Assembly: GCF_000422765.1 (NCBI RefSeq)
Contig: NZ_AUGR01000002.1
Span: 186,001 to 250,000, forward strand
Length of the DNA: 64,000 bases
DNA from: Neptunomonas japonica DSM 18939
GTDB lineage: Bacteria; Pseudomonadota; Gammaproteobacteria; Pseudomonadales; Balneatricaceae
Reading direction: 5' to 3'
In this document: positions 44,274-53,446 of the stretch, one piece after another
Layout: each line of letters begins with the position of its first letter
How positions within the stretch are numbered: the stretch's first letter is position 1
Program-made: the position numbers and the translations under genes
Notes under the pieces: model-generated
The model's input: the letters and a program-made list of their open reading frames with translations, nothing else
Told to the model about the DNA's origin: nothing
Database searches by the model: none

Positions 44274-46002
44274 CAGTGGCTTCCTCTTTACTATGTAGGG
44301 TGATGACTTGCTGAAAAAATGCCGTATCACTGATGCGGTGGCTTGCCATGATTAGCATGCCTCCTTGCTGGGTAAATTGTTGCAGAGCTTTTAAAAACAG
44401 GTCGGCGGTATCGTCATCCAAGTTGGCTGTCGGCTCATCCAGTAAGAGCAGGTCTGGCTGGTGCAAAAATATACGTGCCAACGCAATACGCTGCGCCTGT
44501 CCTCCTGATAAGTAACCGCCGCTGTCACTGATCTGATAATCCAGCTGCTTAGGAAGCCCTCTTACCAGAGCACCAGCTTGTGCCGCCTCTAGAGCGTCAA
44601 ATAACTGTTCATCAGTAAATGCTCTGCCCAGACAAAGGTTGTGACGAACGCTGTCAAACAACAATTCTGGTTGCTGTGCCATATAGCCTATTCTGCTTTG
44701 CCATGACGCATGATTAAAAACGTCGCTAGCCTGCTGATTTATGAGCAGTTGGCCTGCTGCTATCGGTAAAAAACCCGCTAACGTATCCAGCAAGGTGCTT
44801 TTTCCTATACCAGAAGGGCCGCGTAATAGAACACTTTGTCCGGGTGTTAGCGTTAGGTTAAGCGGTTTATTAAGGAGTTGGCCGTGTCGTGCTGCTTGTA
44901 AGTTGCGAAGCGTAATGATGTGGATTTGTATTGGTAAACTTTTATGGTGGCTGTCTGTAAGTGGATGTTTTGCAGGGGTATTGTTGTTAGACGGATTATT
45001 GCTAAATAAACGCAACAAGTGCTCAGCGACACTCATGGCATCGGCGCGGGCATGGTATAGTGTACCTAAGCGGCGAAGTGGTAAGTAAAATTCGGGCGCT
45101 AGCATCAGCAAAAATATACCGTGCCCAAGTGATATCTCGCCACTCCAAGTACCTATTTGATACTTCCCAAGAAACAATAACCCTAGATAGACTGCGACCA
45201 GAGCGACGCTAATAGCACTAAAGAACTCAAGTAACGTCCCTGATAAGAACGCTAATCGTAGCACTTGCATAGTAGAGCGTCGGTAAGACTCGGAATGCTC
45301 ATAGACACTCTGTTGTTCGTGAGCTGTTGCCCTGGCTAGCTGCAGAGCGTTGAGCCCTTTTATGCGATCAGCAAGTAAGTTTCCTAGACGGTTGAGTTGT
45401 GTCAGGCTTCGTTGGCTGGCCTCTGCTGCTTTATGGCCGGCGATGATCATAAATAATGGAACCAATGGCGCTGTCAGTGCAAAAATGAGCGGCACTAGCC
45501 AGTTAATGCTGCTGCAAGCAATGATAATTAACAAAGGAGCCAGTACGGCGAGTCGTTGCTGCGGGAGAAACTCTGCAAAGTAGTCTCGAGTGCTATCAAT
45601 TTCAGTACTGATTAAGCTGCTTAGCTCAGCAGCACTAAAGGCCGGAAATAAGTGAATGTGATGTTGTTGGCAATGTTTAAATGTAGCTGTGCGTAAGGCA
45701 TTACGTATTTTTCCGCTGGCTTTATCGGCCAACCGAGATTGAACGAGTGGCAAAAGCGCTTTAATACTGAGTACTAATGTTAATAGCCACCACCAGTGAG
45801 TTTGCTGCCAAATGCTTTGTTGCAGGTAAACCGCACTATTAATGAGTAGCGCAATGATGGTGGCAAAAACAATAGTGCATAAAGTTTGGATCATGCCGAT
45901 GCAGGTGAGCCAAAAGCTCTCGTGGTACGCGATCTTGCCAGCGTTACGCAATAGCGTTTTTGCATCAGGGCTGTCACATAAAAGTGCTGTGCTGTTCTTC
46001 AT
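44266..46002 (-). CDS. cydD: Heterodimeric ABC transporter subunit CydD
   Basis: A 578-residue half-transporter: six membrane helices in the first 330 residues (with the CydD-like SALLIIIACSSINWLVPLIFALTAPLVPLFMIIAGHKAA), then an ATPase domain with Walker A LRGPSGIGKST, signature LSGGQAQRIALARIFL and Walker B LLLLDEPTANLD. It is coupled to cydC by overlap. It is divergent from the fisR-like regulator over a 154-bp intergenic region that contains TTTTGTCA and GACAAAA half-sites. It supports maturation of the cytochrome bd encoded at 47532-50340. Confidence 0.92.
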   Translation of the reverse strand: MKNSTALLCDSPDAKTLLRNAGKIAYHESFWLTCIGMIQTLCTIVFATIIALLINSAVYLQQSIWQQTHWWWLLTLVLSIKALLPLVQSRLADKASGKIRNALRTATFKHCQQHHIHLFPAFSAAELSSLISTEIDSTRDYFAEFLPQQRLAVLAPLLIIIACSSINWLVPLIFALTAPLVPLFMIIAGHKAAEASQRSLTQLNRLGNLLADRIKGLNALQLARATAHEQQSVYEHSESYRRSTMQVLRLAFLSGTLLEFFSAISVALVAVYLGLLFLGKYQIGTWSGEISLGHGIFLLMLAPEFYLPLRRLGTLYHARADAMSVAEHLLRLFSNNPSNNNTPAKHPLTDSHHKSLPIQIHIITLRNLQAARHGQLLNKPLNLTLTPGQSVLLRGPSGIGKSTLLDTLAGFLPIAAGQLLINQQASDVFNHASWQSRIGYMAQQPELLFDSVRHNLCLGRAFTDEQLFDALEAAQAGALVRGLPKQLDYQISDSGGYLSGGQAQRIALARIFLHQPDLLLLDEPTANLDDDTADLFLKALQQFTQQGGMLIMASHRISDTAFFQQVITLHSKEEATDA

Positions 46003-46109
46003 ATAAAATGGCTCTTATGTAGATATTCTCTTCGTAGGATCGCTAATACAAGCTGATCAGCACGGCTACTTTGCAAGCTAGGGCAAGATTTCTGGTAGAA
46101 CGTTATGTT

Positions 46110-46140
46110 TTTTGTCATTATCGTCATACATAAGACAAAA
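46110..46140. promoter_or_regulatory. TTTTGTCA / GACAAAA half-sites between cydD and the regulator
   Basis: TTTTGTCA (46110-46117) and GACAAAA (46134-46140), with TTATCGTCAT in between, resemble the perfect TTTTGTCA-N5-TGACAAAA repeat upstream of cydA. They could be an autoregulatory or cydDC activator site for the sigma-54 regulator. No good -24/-12 element was found here. Confidence 0.35.
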
Positions 46141-46156
46141 TTGACGGGGCACGATT

Positions 46157-47491
46157 ATGACCAATGCTAGCTGGTTGGAAACAATGCGCAATGTATTGGA
46201 TAGCTATAACGACCCTGCGGTTTTGGTGGATGCTGATTACAACGTGGTGGCTACTAATAGCAACTATGATTTTCGCTTTGGTGAGCTGGATGGTCGTGGC
46301 CCTGCAAAATGTTATTACCTCTCGCATGGTTACCAGCGCCCTTGCGATTTGGAGGGTGAAACATGCCCAATGCAAGAAGCGCGCGATACCGGTAAGCGTG
46401 CCAGTGTGCTGCATATTCATAATACGCCTCAAGGAAAAGAGCATGTTGGGATAGAGACTATCCCGATTGTTGATGAAGAGCAGCGTGCTTACTTCATCGA
46501 AGTTATGAAACCGATTCTTGAGGTGAGTGCTGAGCCCATTGCCAATAAGATGATTGGGCGTAGTAAAGCTTTTAACGGGCTGGTTGATTTGATTCAGCGC
46601 GTGGGTAAAACCAACACTAATGTTCTTTTGATGGGCGCTTCGGGAACGGGTAAAGAGTTGGCTGCTCAAGCCATTCACTCGGCAAGTCCTCGAGCAAACA
46701 AGCCATTTGTCACTGTTGAGTGTTCTGGTTTGACAGACACTCTGTTTGAAAGTGAGCTGTTTGGTCATATGAAGGGTGCTTTTACAGGTGCTACGTACAC
46801 ACGAACAGGGCTGGTGAAGTCGGCTCATGGTGGCACCTTGTTTCTTGATGAGGTTGGAGATGTGCCTCTGCATCTTCAAGTTAAGCTGCTGCGCTTGATT
46901 GAAACTAAAACTTTTCGCCCAGTGGGGGACAGTAAGCCGACAGCCGCTGACTTCAGGCTGGTATGTGCCACGCATAAAGATTTGCTGGATATGGTTGAAC
47001 AAGGCGAATTTCGTGAAGACCTTTATCACCGAATCAGTACTTTTCCTATTCGTTTGCCTGCACTGGCACAGCGAAAAGAAGACCTGCCATTGCTGGTAAA
47101 GAGCATTTTGTTGCGCATCGCTGAGAATCAACCTTTGAGTTTGACCGAAGCGGCGCAAGCGTTGCTTTCCCAGCAGGCGTTTAAGGGTAATATCCGGGAG
47201 CTGAAAAACATTCTTGAGCGTGCGGTTGTATTGCGTAATGATGATCAGATAGATGTGGATGTTATACAGCAAAGCTTGCACCTATTGCCGGTAAAAAATG
47301 TGACACGGCATGATGAAGTGGAGGCAACGTCAGAAAGCGCTTTTCAGCTTTTAGCTGAGAAGAAACTGAGCCTAGAGCAGTTAGAGCAAACATATTTACA
47401 TACATTGTTACAAACATACCCGGATAAGGGGCTGGTGGCCGACATTGCCGGCTGTAGTTTGCGTACTTTGTATCGCAAATTGGAACCGTAA
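46157..47491 (+). CDS. fisR: Sigma-54-dependent activator, FisR-like (sulfane-sulfur sensor)
   Basis: A 444-residue bacterial enhancer-binding protein. The N-terminal PAS-like sensor (1-130) has Cys52, Cys63 and Cys70 in [22 protein letters not shown]. This spacing (11 then 7) is the same as Cys53/64/71 of FisR from Cupriavidus, which senses polysulfide. The AAA+ domain has Walker A GASGTGKE, the sigma-54 contact loop GAFTGA in full ([14 protein letters not shown]) and Walker [12 protein letters not shown]. The C-terminal Fis-type helix-turn-helix is [18 protein letters not shown]. It sits between cydDC and cydABX, and promoters of sigma-54 type lie before cydA and the FCSD-like gene, so I infer sulfane-sulfur control of both. 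Confidence 0.85.
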   Translation: MTNASWLETMRNVLDSYNDPAVLVDADYNVVATNSNYDFRFGELDGRGPAKCYYLSHGYQRPCDLEGETCPMQEARDTGKRASVLHIHNTPQGKEHVGIETIPIVDEEQRAYFIEVMKPILEVSAEPIANKMIGRSKAFNGLVDLIQRVGKTNTNVLLMGASGTGKELAAQAIHSASPRANKPFVTVECSGLTDTLFESELFGHMKGAFTGATYTRTGLVKSAHGGTLFLDEVGDVPLHLQVKLLRLIETKTFRPVGDSKPTAADFRLVCATHKDLLDMVEQGEFREDLYHRISTFPIRLPALAQRKEDLPLLVKSILLRIAENQPLSLTEAAQALLSQQAFKGNIRELKNILERAVVLRNDDQIDVDVIQQSLHLLPVKNVTRHDEVEATSESAFQLLAEKKLSLEQLEQTYLHTLLQTYPDKGLVADIAGCSLRTLYRKLEP

Positions 47492-47511
47492 ACGGGTAAG
47501 TGCCCGTTTAC
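47488..47511. terminator. Hairpin between fisR and cydX
   Basis: GTAAACGGG and CCCGTTTAC are perfect 9-bp arms over a 6-nt loop, overlapping the fisR stop codon and 20 bp beyond the convergent cydX stop. The T content after it is moderate. It probably ends both transcripts. Confidence 0.6.
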
Positions 47512-47531
47512 GGTTGTTTATGTACACGGCT

Positions 47532-47630
47532 TTATTCTTCATCTTCCATCTGGCTTTCTAACCACATGGCGTTAATAATGCCAAAACTGCAGGCGAGTAA
47601 AACCCCTAAAACCCAAGCGAAATACCACAT
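47532..47630 (-). CDS. cydX: Cytochrome bd small subunit CydX
   Basis: A 32-residue single-span protein, MWYFAWVLGVLLACSFGIIN and then an acidic tail ending EDEE; this is the CydX signature and length. It begins 13 bp after the cydB stop with GGAGAAC as ribosome site. CydX stabilises the bd hemes. Confidence 0.93.
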   Translation of the reverse strand: MWYFAWVLGVLLACSFGIINAMWLESQMEDEE

Positions 47631-47642
47631 GCTGTTCTCCTA

Positions 47643-48779
47643 TTAATAAAATGAAATGCTGTTGCTTTCGATCGCTTCTGGTTCAACACGGCCCCACATT
47701 TTGTAGTAACTCCAAACGGTGTAAGCCAAAATCAGCGGCACAAAAAAGATCACCACCCACAGCATTATTTCTAACGTAAGCTGGCTAGATGTTGCGTCCC
47801 ACAGGGTTAAACTACTGGCTAAGTCCAGCGATGATGGCATCAAGAAAGGAAACAGCGTAGTGCCTGCCAGTAAAATGATGGCCGTTATTGATAGCGCGCT
47901 ACTTAGAAACGCCCAGCCGTAGAGTGCTAGTTTTGTTAATAAACTCGTTAACAAAGGTAAGACGACTGCGAAAGCGGGCAGTAACCAGAGTTGTGGATAA
48001 GTCGCAAAGTTTGCAAACCAGTCATCGGTGCGAGCTACCGTTTTACTTAATGGATTCGAGCTGGCATCGCTTATAACGGCACTACTAATTTCGTACCCGG
48101 GGATCGCCGTTACTAGCCAAACGCCAGCAAAGATAAGTAATAGGCTTAGCATTGGGGCAGTTAAGGCGGCGGTTGTTCTGGCGCGCATTTGTACCTCGCC
48201 TCCCGCGCGCATTTGTAACCAGGTAGCGCCATGTGAAATAAGCATGACCACACTGGTTAGGCCGCACAACAAAGCAAATGGATTGAGTAGTGCCCAAAAA
48301 GATCCACTATAAGTTGGGCGGGTAAATTCATCAAAGCTAAAAGGTACGCCTAGGAACAAGTTCCCAAAGGCTACGCCAAACACTAAAGCGGGTACAAAAG
48401 AACCTATACACAGGCCACGGTCCCAATTGTTACGCCAGCGCTGACTAGGCATTTTACTGCGATATTCAAAGCCAATGGGGCGAAAAAACAGTGCAAATAA
48501 TACCAATAGCATTGCCCAGTAGAAGCCAGAAAATGCTGTGGCATAGACAAGTGGCCAGGCTGCAAAAAGCGCACCGCCGGCTGTCACGAACCATACTTGG
48601 TTACCGTCCCAGTGTGGCGCTATGGTGTTGATAATGACACGGCGTTCTGTATCCGTTTTACCGAGCAAAGGTAGCAACATGGCTGCGCCCAGATCAAAAC
48701 CGTCGGTAACAGCAAAACCAATCAGTAAGACGCCAACAAGTAGCCACCACACTAGTCGCAGAGTTTCGTAATCAAACAT
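47643..48779 (-). CDS. cydB: Cytochrome bd ubiquinol oxidase subunit II
   Basis: A 378-residue polytopic protein (about eight helices) with the family start [75 protein letters not shown]. With CydA it reduces oxygen to water using ubiquinol. The start overlaps the cydA stop by 8 bp, so translation is coupled. Length agrees with E. coli CydB (379). Confidence 0.96.
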   Translation of the reverse strand: MFDYETLRLVWWLLVGVLLIGFAVTDGFDLGAAMLLPLLGKTDTERRVIINTIAPHWDGNQVWFVTAGGALFAAWPLVYATAFSGFYWAMLLVLFALFFRPIGFEYRSKMPSQRWRNNWDRGLCIGSFVPALVFGVAFGNLFLGVPFSFDEFTRPTYSGSFWALLNPFALLCGLTSVVMLISHGATWLQMRAGGEVQMRARTTAALTAPMLSLLLIFAGVWLVTAIPGYEISSAVISDASSNPLSKTVARTDDWFANFATYPQLWLLPAFAVVLPLLTSLLTKLALYGWAFLSSALSITAIILLAGTTLFPFLMPSSLDLASSLTLWDATSSQLTLEIMLWVVIFFVPLILAYTVWSYYKMWGRVEPEAIESNSISFY

Positions 48780-50340
48780 GCTGCAGTCCTCCCTGCTGTT
48801 CGTTGTCGTAACGGCCGGTTTCTAATGCACTTGGGCCTTTGCGGATATACTTCATCATTAGGTAAACTTCGATAACTAGAAATAGTGAGTAGAGGCTGGC
48901 AAAGCCTGCGATGCTCATCCATAAATCGGCTTCAGTGAGGTTTGATGTGGCTACGTAGGTCGGTAGAATTTCACCAATAGCCCAAGGTTGGCGGCCAAAC
49001 TCAGCGATAAACCAGCCCGTTTCAATCGCAATCCACGGTAGAGGCAGGCTGAAAAGGCAGAGCTTTAATAACCATGGAGTCTTGTGCTCACGACGACGCG
49101 CTGTGTAGTAAAACGCAGTGGCAAAGGTTAGCAGCATGATAAAACCGGAAGCCACCATAATACGGAAGGTCCAAAAGATCGGTGCCACCTGTGGAATAGT
49201 GTCCCGGGCCGCTGCTTTGATCTGTTCTTCGTTTGCATCAACAACATTTTCGGTAAAGCGCTTCAATAGCAAGCCATAGCCGAGATCATCACTTACGGCG
49301 CTAAATGCGGCACGGTTTTCTGCATTGTCTTCACCATTTCGTAGTTTCTGTAGCAAACCATAGGCGATCATTCCGTTACGAATGCGTACTTCACTGGCAG
49401 TGATTAAATCTTTGATCCCAGTGACTTCTGTATCAGTTGAACGGGTGGCTATCAGACCGAGCAAATAGGGAATACGCACCGCGTAATCTGTAGTTTGGTT
49501 TTCTTGATCGGGCAATCCAATCAACGTAAAGGCAGCAGGCGCCGGGTGTGTTTCCCATTCAGATTCGATGGCCGCTAATTTTACTTTCTGTACATCGCCT
49601 ACTTCATAGCCACTTTCATCGCCCAGAATGATGACCGATATGATAGAGGCTAGGCCAAAGGCTGAGGCAATCGCAAAGGAGCGTCTTGCAAAGCCTACGT
49701 CTTTATTGAGTAGTAGGTAGAGAGCGCTAATCGACAACACAAACATGGCACCGGTCACATAGCCTGCTGAAACGGTATGTACAAACTTGACCTGCGCAAC
49801 CGGATTAAAAATCACCTCTGTAAAGCTGTCCATCTCCATGCGCATGGTTTCGAAATTGAAATAAGCACCGACCGGGTTTTGCATCCAGCCATTAGCAATA
49901 AGAATCCACAAGGCAGAGAAGTTTGAGCCGATAGCAACTAGCCAGGTTACTGAAAGATGCTGCACCCGAGAGAGGCGGTCCCAACCGAAGAAGAATAAGC
50001 CGATAAAGGTCGACTCTAAAAAGAAAGCCATTAGCCCTTCTATGGCCAGTGGTGCACCAAAAACATCACCCACATAATGTGAGTAATAGGCCCAATTCGT
50101 ACCAAATTGAAACTCCATAGTCAGGCCTGTTGTCACGCCTAATGCGAAGTTGATACCAAAGAGCTTCCCCCAAAAACGGGTCATGTCTTTGTAAATTTGC
50201 TTGTTGGTCATCACGTAAACGGACTCCATGATGGCCAACATGAATGACAACCCTAAAGTCAGGGGGACAAATAAAAAGTGATACAGCGCCGTTAGGGCAA
50301 ACTGCCAGCGGGATAGCTCCACAACTGTTTCGGAAACCAT
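48772..50340 (-). CDS. cydA: Cytochrome bd ubiquinol oxidase subunit I
   Basis: A 522-residue, nine-helix quinol oxidase subunit. It has the N-terminal [21 protein letters not shown] with the axial His, the [19 protein letters not shown] helix, and a long quinol-binding Q loop ([13 protein letters not shown] through the insert [22 protein letters not shown]) like that of E. coli, so it is the long-loop type. Binds heme b558, b595 and d and is resistant to sulfide and NO compared with heme-copper oxidases (family knowledge). A TGGCAT-N5-GTGCT sigma-54-type promoter lies about 80-96 bp upstream and a perfect TTTTGTCA inverted repeat about 190 bp upstream. Confidence 0.96.
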   Translation of the reverse strand: MVSETVVELSRWQFALTALYHFLFVPLTLGLSFMLAIMESVYVMTNKQIYKDMTRFWGKLFGINFALGVTTGLTMEFQFGTNWAYYSHYVGDVFGAPLAIEGLMAFFLESTFIGLFFFGWDRLSRVQHLSVTWLVAIGSNFSALWILIANGWMQNPVGAYFNFETMRMEMDSFTEVIFNPVAQVKFVHTVSAGYVTGAMFVLSISALYLLLNKDVGFARRSFAIASAFGLASIISVIILGDESGYEVGDVQKVKLAAIESEWETHPAPAAFTLIGLPDQENQTTDYAVRIPYLLGLIATRSTDTEVTGIKDLITASEVRIRNGMIAYGLLQKLRNGEDNAENRAAFSAVSDDLGYGLLLKRFTENVVDANEEQIKAAARDTIPQVAPIFWTFRIMVASGFIMLLTFATAFYYTARRREHKTPWLLKLCLFSLPLPWIAIETGWFIAEFGRQPWAIGEILPTYVATSNLTEADLWMSIAGFASLYSLFLVIEVYLMMKYIRKGPSALETGRYDNEQQGGLQHV

Positions 50341-50420
50341 AAACCACGACCTTTGTTAAATGTAAAACCGGCTTATGCCGGAAGTAATGAACAATAAGCT
50401 GAGTAACTTACTCAGGTATT

Positions 50421-50436
50421 AGCACAAGCTATGCCA
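50421..50436 (-). promoter_or_regulatory. Sigma-54 (-24/-12) promoter of cydABX
   Basis: On the minus strand TGGCATAGCTTGTGCT keeps GG and GC at the exact 10-bp spacing of the consensus TGGCAC-N5-TTGCW. It lies 80-96 bp before the cydA start. Confidence 0.6.
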
Positions 50437-50525
50437 GGTTTTTATCTACACAAAAGTGCTTAAAAGCCTGCTAATAATGGCTTATTGATAGCAGGAACAT
50501 AGATTTTTGATATTCACGATGTAAG

Positions 50526-50546
50526 TTTTGTCATTTATTGACAAAA
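50526..50546. promoter_or_regulatory. Enhancer-like inverted repeat upstream of cydA
   Basis: TTTTGTCA and TGACAAAA are perfect 8-bp arms with a 5-bp spacer, about 90 bp upstream of the -24/-12 element, where an activator's enhancer is expected. A third half-site (GTGACAAAT) follows. The likely binder is the adjacent FisR-like protein. Confidence 0.6.
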
Positions 50547-50577
50547 GTGACAAATGAGTAAAAGTTTTTACGAACAG

Positions 50578-51891
50578 CTAAATAGGTGTGTAGCCTTCAA
50601 GCATTACGTCGTAAACAGGCCTTATTAATGACTTTTCCATTACCCAAGCCAGTTGGCTTTTTTCCAAAGGGTCAACAACTTCAAAAGGTAGTGCGGTGAC
50701 AGGCTGCATGCTGTAATCGAACTCCCAAAGCATCGCGTGTCCGACATCAAGAATCATTGGGCAGGAGGTGTAGCCATTCCACCGGGCAGTCACTTTTTCT
50801 TCACGCAAGAGTGATAAGAGGTTTTTTGCAACAACAGGGAGTTGTGCTTTCACTGACGCAGCAGTTTTTCCTATGGGAGTGCCAACCGTGTCACCTAAAC
50901 CGAAAACGTTGTGATAGCGTTTGTGTTGCAAGCTGTATTGATCGACCTCAAGGTAGCCTTTGAACCTGTCGTTGTCTGCCAGTGCGGAATTACGCACAAC
51001 AGGAATAGGCGACATGGGAGGTACAATATGTATGAAGTTCCACGGTTGCTGGGCTTGGGTGCCATCGGGCGTTGAAAACCATGCTTTCTGACTCTGGGTG
51101 TCAATTGCTTTAAGCTCGTGTTGGTAGTGCGCAGTTATTTGCCTTTCTTGCCAGATATCTTGAAGACGTTTGTTAAATACTTTGACGGCAAACAGGCTGT
51201 TTTCGGCGGTCATGTAATGAACGTTAAACTGCTCTCTTTTACCCCCTTTACGAACGAAATACTCTACTAAATTAGCTGCTTTCATCGGAGCGCCAGCACA
51301 CTTCATCGCACCATGTGGGCGGGTGAAAACGGCCTCTCCACCGTTTGATTGTGCAAATTTCAACGCTTGCTGGTGGCTAGCAACCCCTGCCTCAGGACTT
51401 AAATAAATGCTGGCAATACCATCCTTGCCTATCTGTTGGGTATCCAGGCCTTCTATTAAGTCGTAGCGTAGTTCTAAGCCGGTAGCGACAATGAGGTAGT
51501 CGTAGCTAAGAGCATCGTTTTTACTGGTACGCACCTGATTATGCTCAGGATCAAACTCACTAATTTCTGCGGTTATCCATTTTATATCAGAGTTTATGTA
51601 TTGTTGGTTGCTGCTTACAACATCGGCTTGGGTCTTATAAGCCCCGGCTAACAAAAGCGTTTGCCCAGGTTGATACCAATGATACGGGCGAGGATCAACG
51701 ACAGTTATGTGAGCACCTTTTAAGTACATTTGGAGTTTGTTGGCGATACCTATGCCAGCAGCACCACCTCCGGCGATGAGTATGCGGGCTTGAGTTTCTA
51801 ATTTGCTTAGCTCCCAGCCTAAAATACCTGCAGCTGATGCGGCGCCAAGCGAAGCACCTGTTATAAGAAGATTGCGTCGGCTAATTGACAT
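50578..51891 (-). CDS. Exported SQR/FCSD-like flavoprotein
   Basis: A 437-residue flavoprotein. The N-terminus MSISRRNLLITGASLGAASAAG has the twin-arginine signal, so it is folded and exported. FAD binding is by ARILIAGGGAAGIGIANKL. Cys in GAMKCAGAPMKAANL and in TSCPMILDVGHAMLWEFDYSMQP are in positions typical of flavocytochrome c / SQR-type sulfide dehydrogenases. It would oxidise sulfide in the periplasm, passing electrons to quinone or a cytochrome. It has its own good sigma-54 promoter (51966-51981) and lies upstream of cydABX, separated by 237 bp with the cyd promoter. Confidence 0.85.
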   Translation of the reverse strand: MSISRRNLLITGASLGAASAAGILGWELSKLETQARILIAGGGAAGIGIANKLQMYLKGAHITVVDPRPYHWYQPGQTLLLAGAYKTQADVVSSNQQYINSDIKWITAEISEFDPEHNQVRTSKNDALSYDYLIVATGLELRYDLIEGLDTQQIGKDGIASIYLSPEAGVASHQQALKFAQSNGGEAVFTRPHGAMKCAGAPMKAANLVEYFVRKGGKREQFNVHYMTAENSLFAVKVFNKRLQDIWQERQITAHYQHELKAIDTQSQKAWFSTPDGTQAQQPWNFIHIVPPMSPIPVVRNSALADNDRFKGYLEVDQYSLQHKRYHNVFGLGDTVGTPIGKTAASVKAQLPVVAKNLLSLLREEKVTARWNGYTSCPMILDVGHAMLWEFDYSMQPVTALPFEVVDPLEKSQLAWVMEKSLIRPVYDVMLEGYTPI

Positions 51892-51965
51892 AATTGTTCA
51901 CCCTTTAGGTTTGTGCAATAAAATGGGGTGTGAGTTGTTAGATTATTCACCCTAACTAAAAGACA

Positions 51966-51981
51966 AGCATGTGTTGTGCCA
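51966..51981 (-). promoter_or_regulatory. Sigma-54 (-24/-12) promoter of the FCSD-like gene
   Basis: On the minus strand TGGCACAACACATGCT matches TGGCAC-N5-TTGCW in all but one consensus base with exact spacing. It lies 75-90 bp before the start codon of the flavoprotein gene. Confidence 0.65.
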
Positions 51982-52070
51982 TAAAATTGATTGTTATAGC
52001 TTGTTGATAATAATGATTTATTTTGTTTTTCAGGGGCTTGTGAATATATGTTCAGTAGATTTGAGCTAGA

Positions 52071-52105
52071 AATGACACAATTAATGCCAGTTATGACTAA
52101 TGACA
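52071..52105 (-). promoter_or_regulatory. TGTCATT repeats upstream of the FCSD-like gene
   Basis: Two copies of TGTCATT (minus strand; 52071-52077 and 52099-52105), 28 bp apart, share the core of the enhancer upstream of cydA (TTTTGTCATT). They lie about 90-125 bp upstream of the sigma-54 element, as an enhancer should. Confidence 0.4.
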
Positions 52106-52142
52106 GTGAGTGCTGTTTTCTGAGTGAATTATTTCGATGAGG

Positions 52143-52165
52143 AGGGCTCTGTGATACAGAGCCCT
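52143..52165 (-). terminator. Hairpin after the rhodanese gene
   Basis: AGGGCTCTGT and ACAGAGCCCT form perfect 10-bp arms over three bases, 7 bp beyond the rhodanese stop. The stem is strong but the T tract is missing. Confidence 0.55.
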
Positions 52166-52172
52166 TGTGGTG

Positions 52173-52727
52173 TTATCTATCTGTTCTGTATATTTTGGCA
52201 GGGTTTGGCTTGGCTTTCCAAGGAAGGCCTGCGTTTTGCCAACCATTTTTAATTCGTAGGCCGGATTTCTCTCCCTCTTTCACTTTTCCACCCTGAAAAC
52301 CATTAATAACATAGTGGGCATTAGCAAAGCCGTTCTCTTTTAAAAATTTAGCACTGGGCAAACCGCGTTCACTTCCTGAGCGACACATGGTAATGATAGT
52401 GGCATTTTCATCCAGCCCTTGTGCTGTTAAGGCTGCCTTCACTTGAGAGATAAAGTCAGGGTTCTTATAAAGACGAAAGCGCTTTTTTTGTTTATCCCAT
52501 TGTGAGCGGTCTACCATTAAGTAGGGGATGTTAAGGTCTACTTCGTCAGTAAAACCAATAAACATAATCTCTACTGGATCACGAACGTCGATAAATAGGA
52601 CGTTCTCATTTTGTTTGATTAACGCTTGAGTGTCTTGTGGGTTAATGCCTATTTCATCGGCGCTTGCTAAGCCCAGTGGTGCAGCGAGTAACGTGGCGAG
52701 CACGGTGCGTATGATGATGCTTTTCAT
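52173..52727 (-). CDS. Periplasmic rhodanese-domain protein
   Basis: A 184-residue exported single-rhodanese protein. The signal peptide is IIIRTVLATLLAAPLGLASA; the domain has VLFIDVRDPVEIMFIGF and the active-site loop MCRSGSERG with Cys115. It would move sulfane sulfur between thiols. The ATG at 52727 gives the normal signal peptide; the frame extends 6 codons further without reason. The long tail (GLRIKNGWQNAGLPWKAKPNPAKIYR) is unlike short rhodaneses. It is 23 bp downstream of the DsrE-like gene and forms an operon with it. Likely sulfur partner of the FCSD-like flavoprotein. Confidence 0.85.
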   Translation of the reverse strand: MKSIIIRTVLATLLAAPLGLASADEIGINPQDTQALIKQNENVLFIDVRDPVEIMFIGFTDEVDLNIPYLMVDRSQWDKQKKRFRLYKNPDFISQVKAALTAQGLDENATIITMCRSGSERGLPSAKFLKENGFANAHYVINGFQGGKVKEGEKSGLRIKNGWQNAGLPWKAKPNPAKIYRTDR

Positions 52728-52750
52728 GATAAAACTCACTTTCAAACGGG

Positions 52751-53197
52751 TTAGAAGTTGTATACACGCACATTGCTTGACGACATCATGCTTGCCATTT
52801 GTGGCGGTGTAGCAACACTGACATCTTGACGTAAATCTTGTTTATTGTGGGTGCTATTTGGTAAGTAAAGAGCGCATACGCTGATATTACCGCCACTTTT
52901 TTGCAACTTAAGCATAAGCTGCTCTGGCGTGACATTACGTGGTTTTAAGGTTGTGCTTGTGGTGGTTTTCAGGGCTAAATCGCCAGCTTTATCACACAAA
53001 AGAACATCGACAGAGACTCCTTTTGCCTGCATTGCATTACCTAAAACCATCGCCATTCCTTGCGTTTGTAATGATGGGCTAGTGAGTATTATGAGCGCTT
53101 GATCTGCTTGCGTGGCGCTATCTTCTGCTTGTACTGCTGTGATAGATAAGGATCCGACAACTAGGCATGCTGCAGCAATGTGTTTGATTGATTTCAT
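52751..53197 (-). CDS. Periplasmic DsrE-like sulfur carrier
   Basis: A 148-residue exported protein. After a signal peptide (ACLVVGSLSITAVQA) comes a DsrE/DsrF-like fold: ALIILTSPSLQTQGMAMVLGNAMQAKGVSVDVLLCDKAG with Cys68, and a second Cys in NISVCALYLPN. DsrE-type proteins bind persulfide on a cysteine. The start ATG at 53197 was chosen to begin the signal peptide at once. It leads the operon with the rhodanese; an ATTAGAT-TT-ATCTAAT palindrome lies 50-65 bp upstream. Confidence 0.75.
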   Translation of the reverse strand: MKSIKHIAAACLVVGSLSITAVQAEDSATQADQALIILTSPSLQTQGMAMVLGNAMQAKGVSVDVLLCDKAGDLALKTTTSTTLKPRNVTPEQLMLKLQKSGGNISVCALYLPNSTHNKQDLRQDVSVATPPQMASMMSSSNVRVYNF

Positions 53198-53245
53198 ATC
53201 AGTTCTCACTATAAAGGGAAGGAGTAATAAATTAGATGATATTAA

Positions 53246-53261
53246 ATTAGATTTATCTAAT
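53246..53261. promoter_or_regulatory. Palindrome upstream of the DsrE-like/rhodanese operon
   Basis: ATTAGATTTATCTAAT is a perfect 16-bp palindrome, with a further AATTAGAT 14 bp nearer the gene. Size and symmetry fit an ArsR-type (for example BigR/SqrR-like) operator, but the regulator is not in the window. Confidence 0.45.
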
Positions 53262-53366
53262 ATATTGAATTAAAATAGATATGTAAAGAACATAAAGTGA
53301 AATGCTTATATGGCTAACAGGTTGGTGTAGGTTTTCTGTGTCAAAAGAAAAGGGTATGAAATGTAC

Positions 53367-53396
53367 AAAAAAAGACCGCTCTCTGAGAAAGCGGCC
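53367..53396 (-). terminator. Intrinsic terminator of the ATP-grasp gene
   Basis: On the minus strand GGCCGCTTTCTC pairs with GAGAGCGGTC, followed by seven Ts; about 50 bp after the gene's stop codon. Confidence 0.8.
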
Positions 53397-53446
53397 AAAG
53401 GACTAGCTCTAAAGGACTGGTTTAAAAGAACCTAATTGACCGGTAA

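Noticed and set aside
46003-46109. Sigma-54 promoter for cydDC
   Set aside because: The best candidate (TTGCCC-TAGC-TTGCA) has TG for GG and one base too little spacing.
46124-47281. 385-residue minus-strand frame over the FisR-like gene
   Set aside because: It is fully antisense to a well-supported sigma-54 activator and shows no domain; it is a shadow frame.
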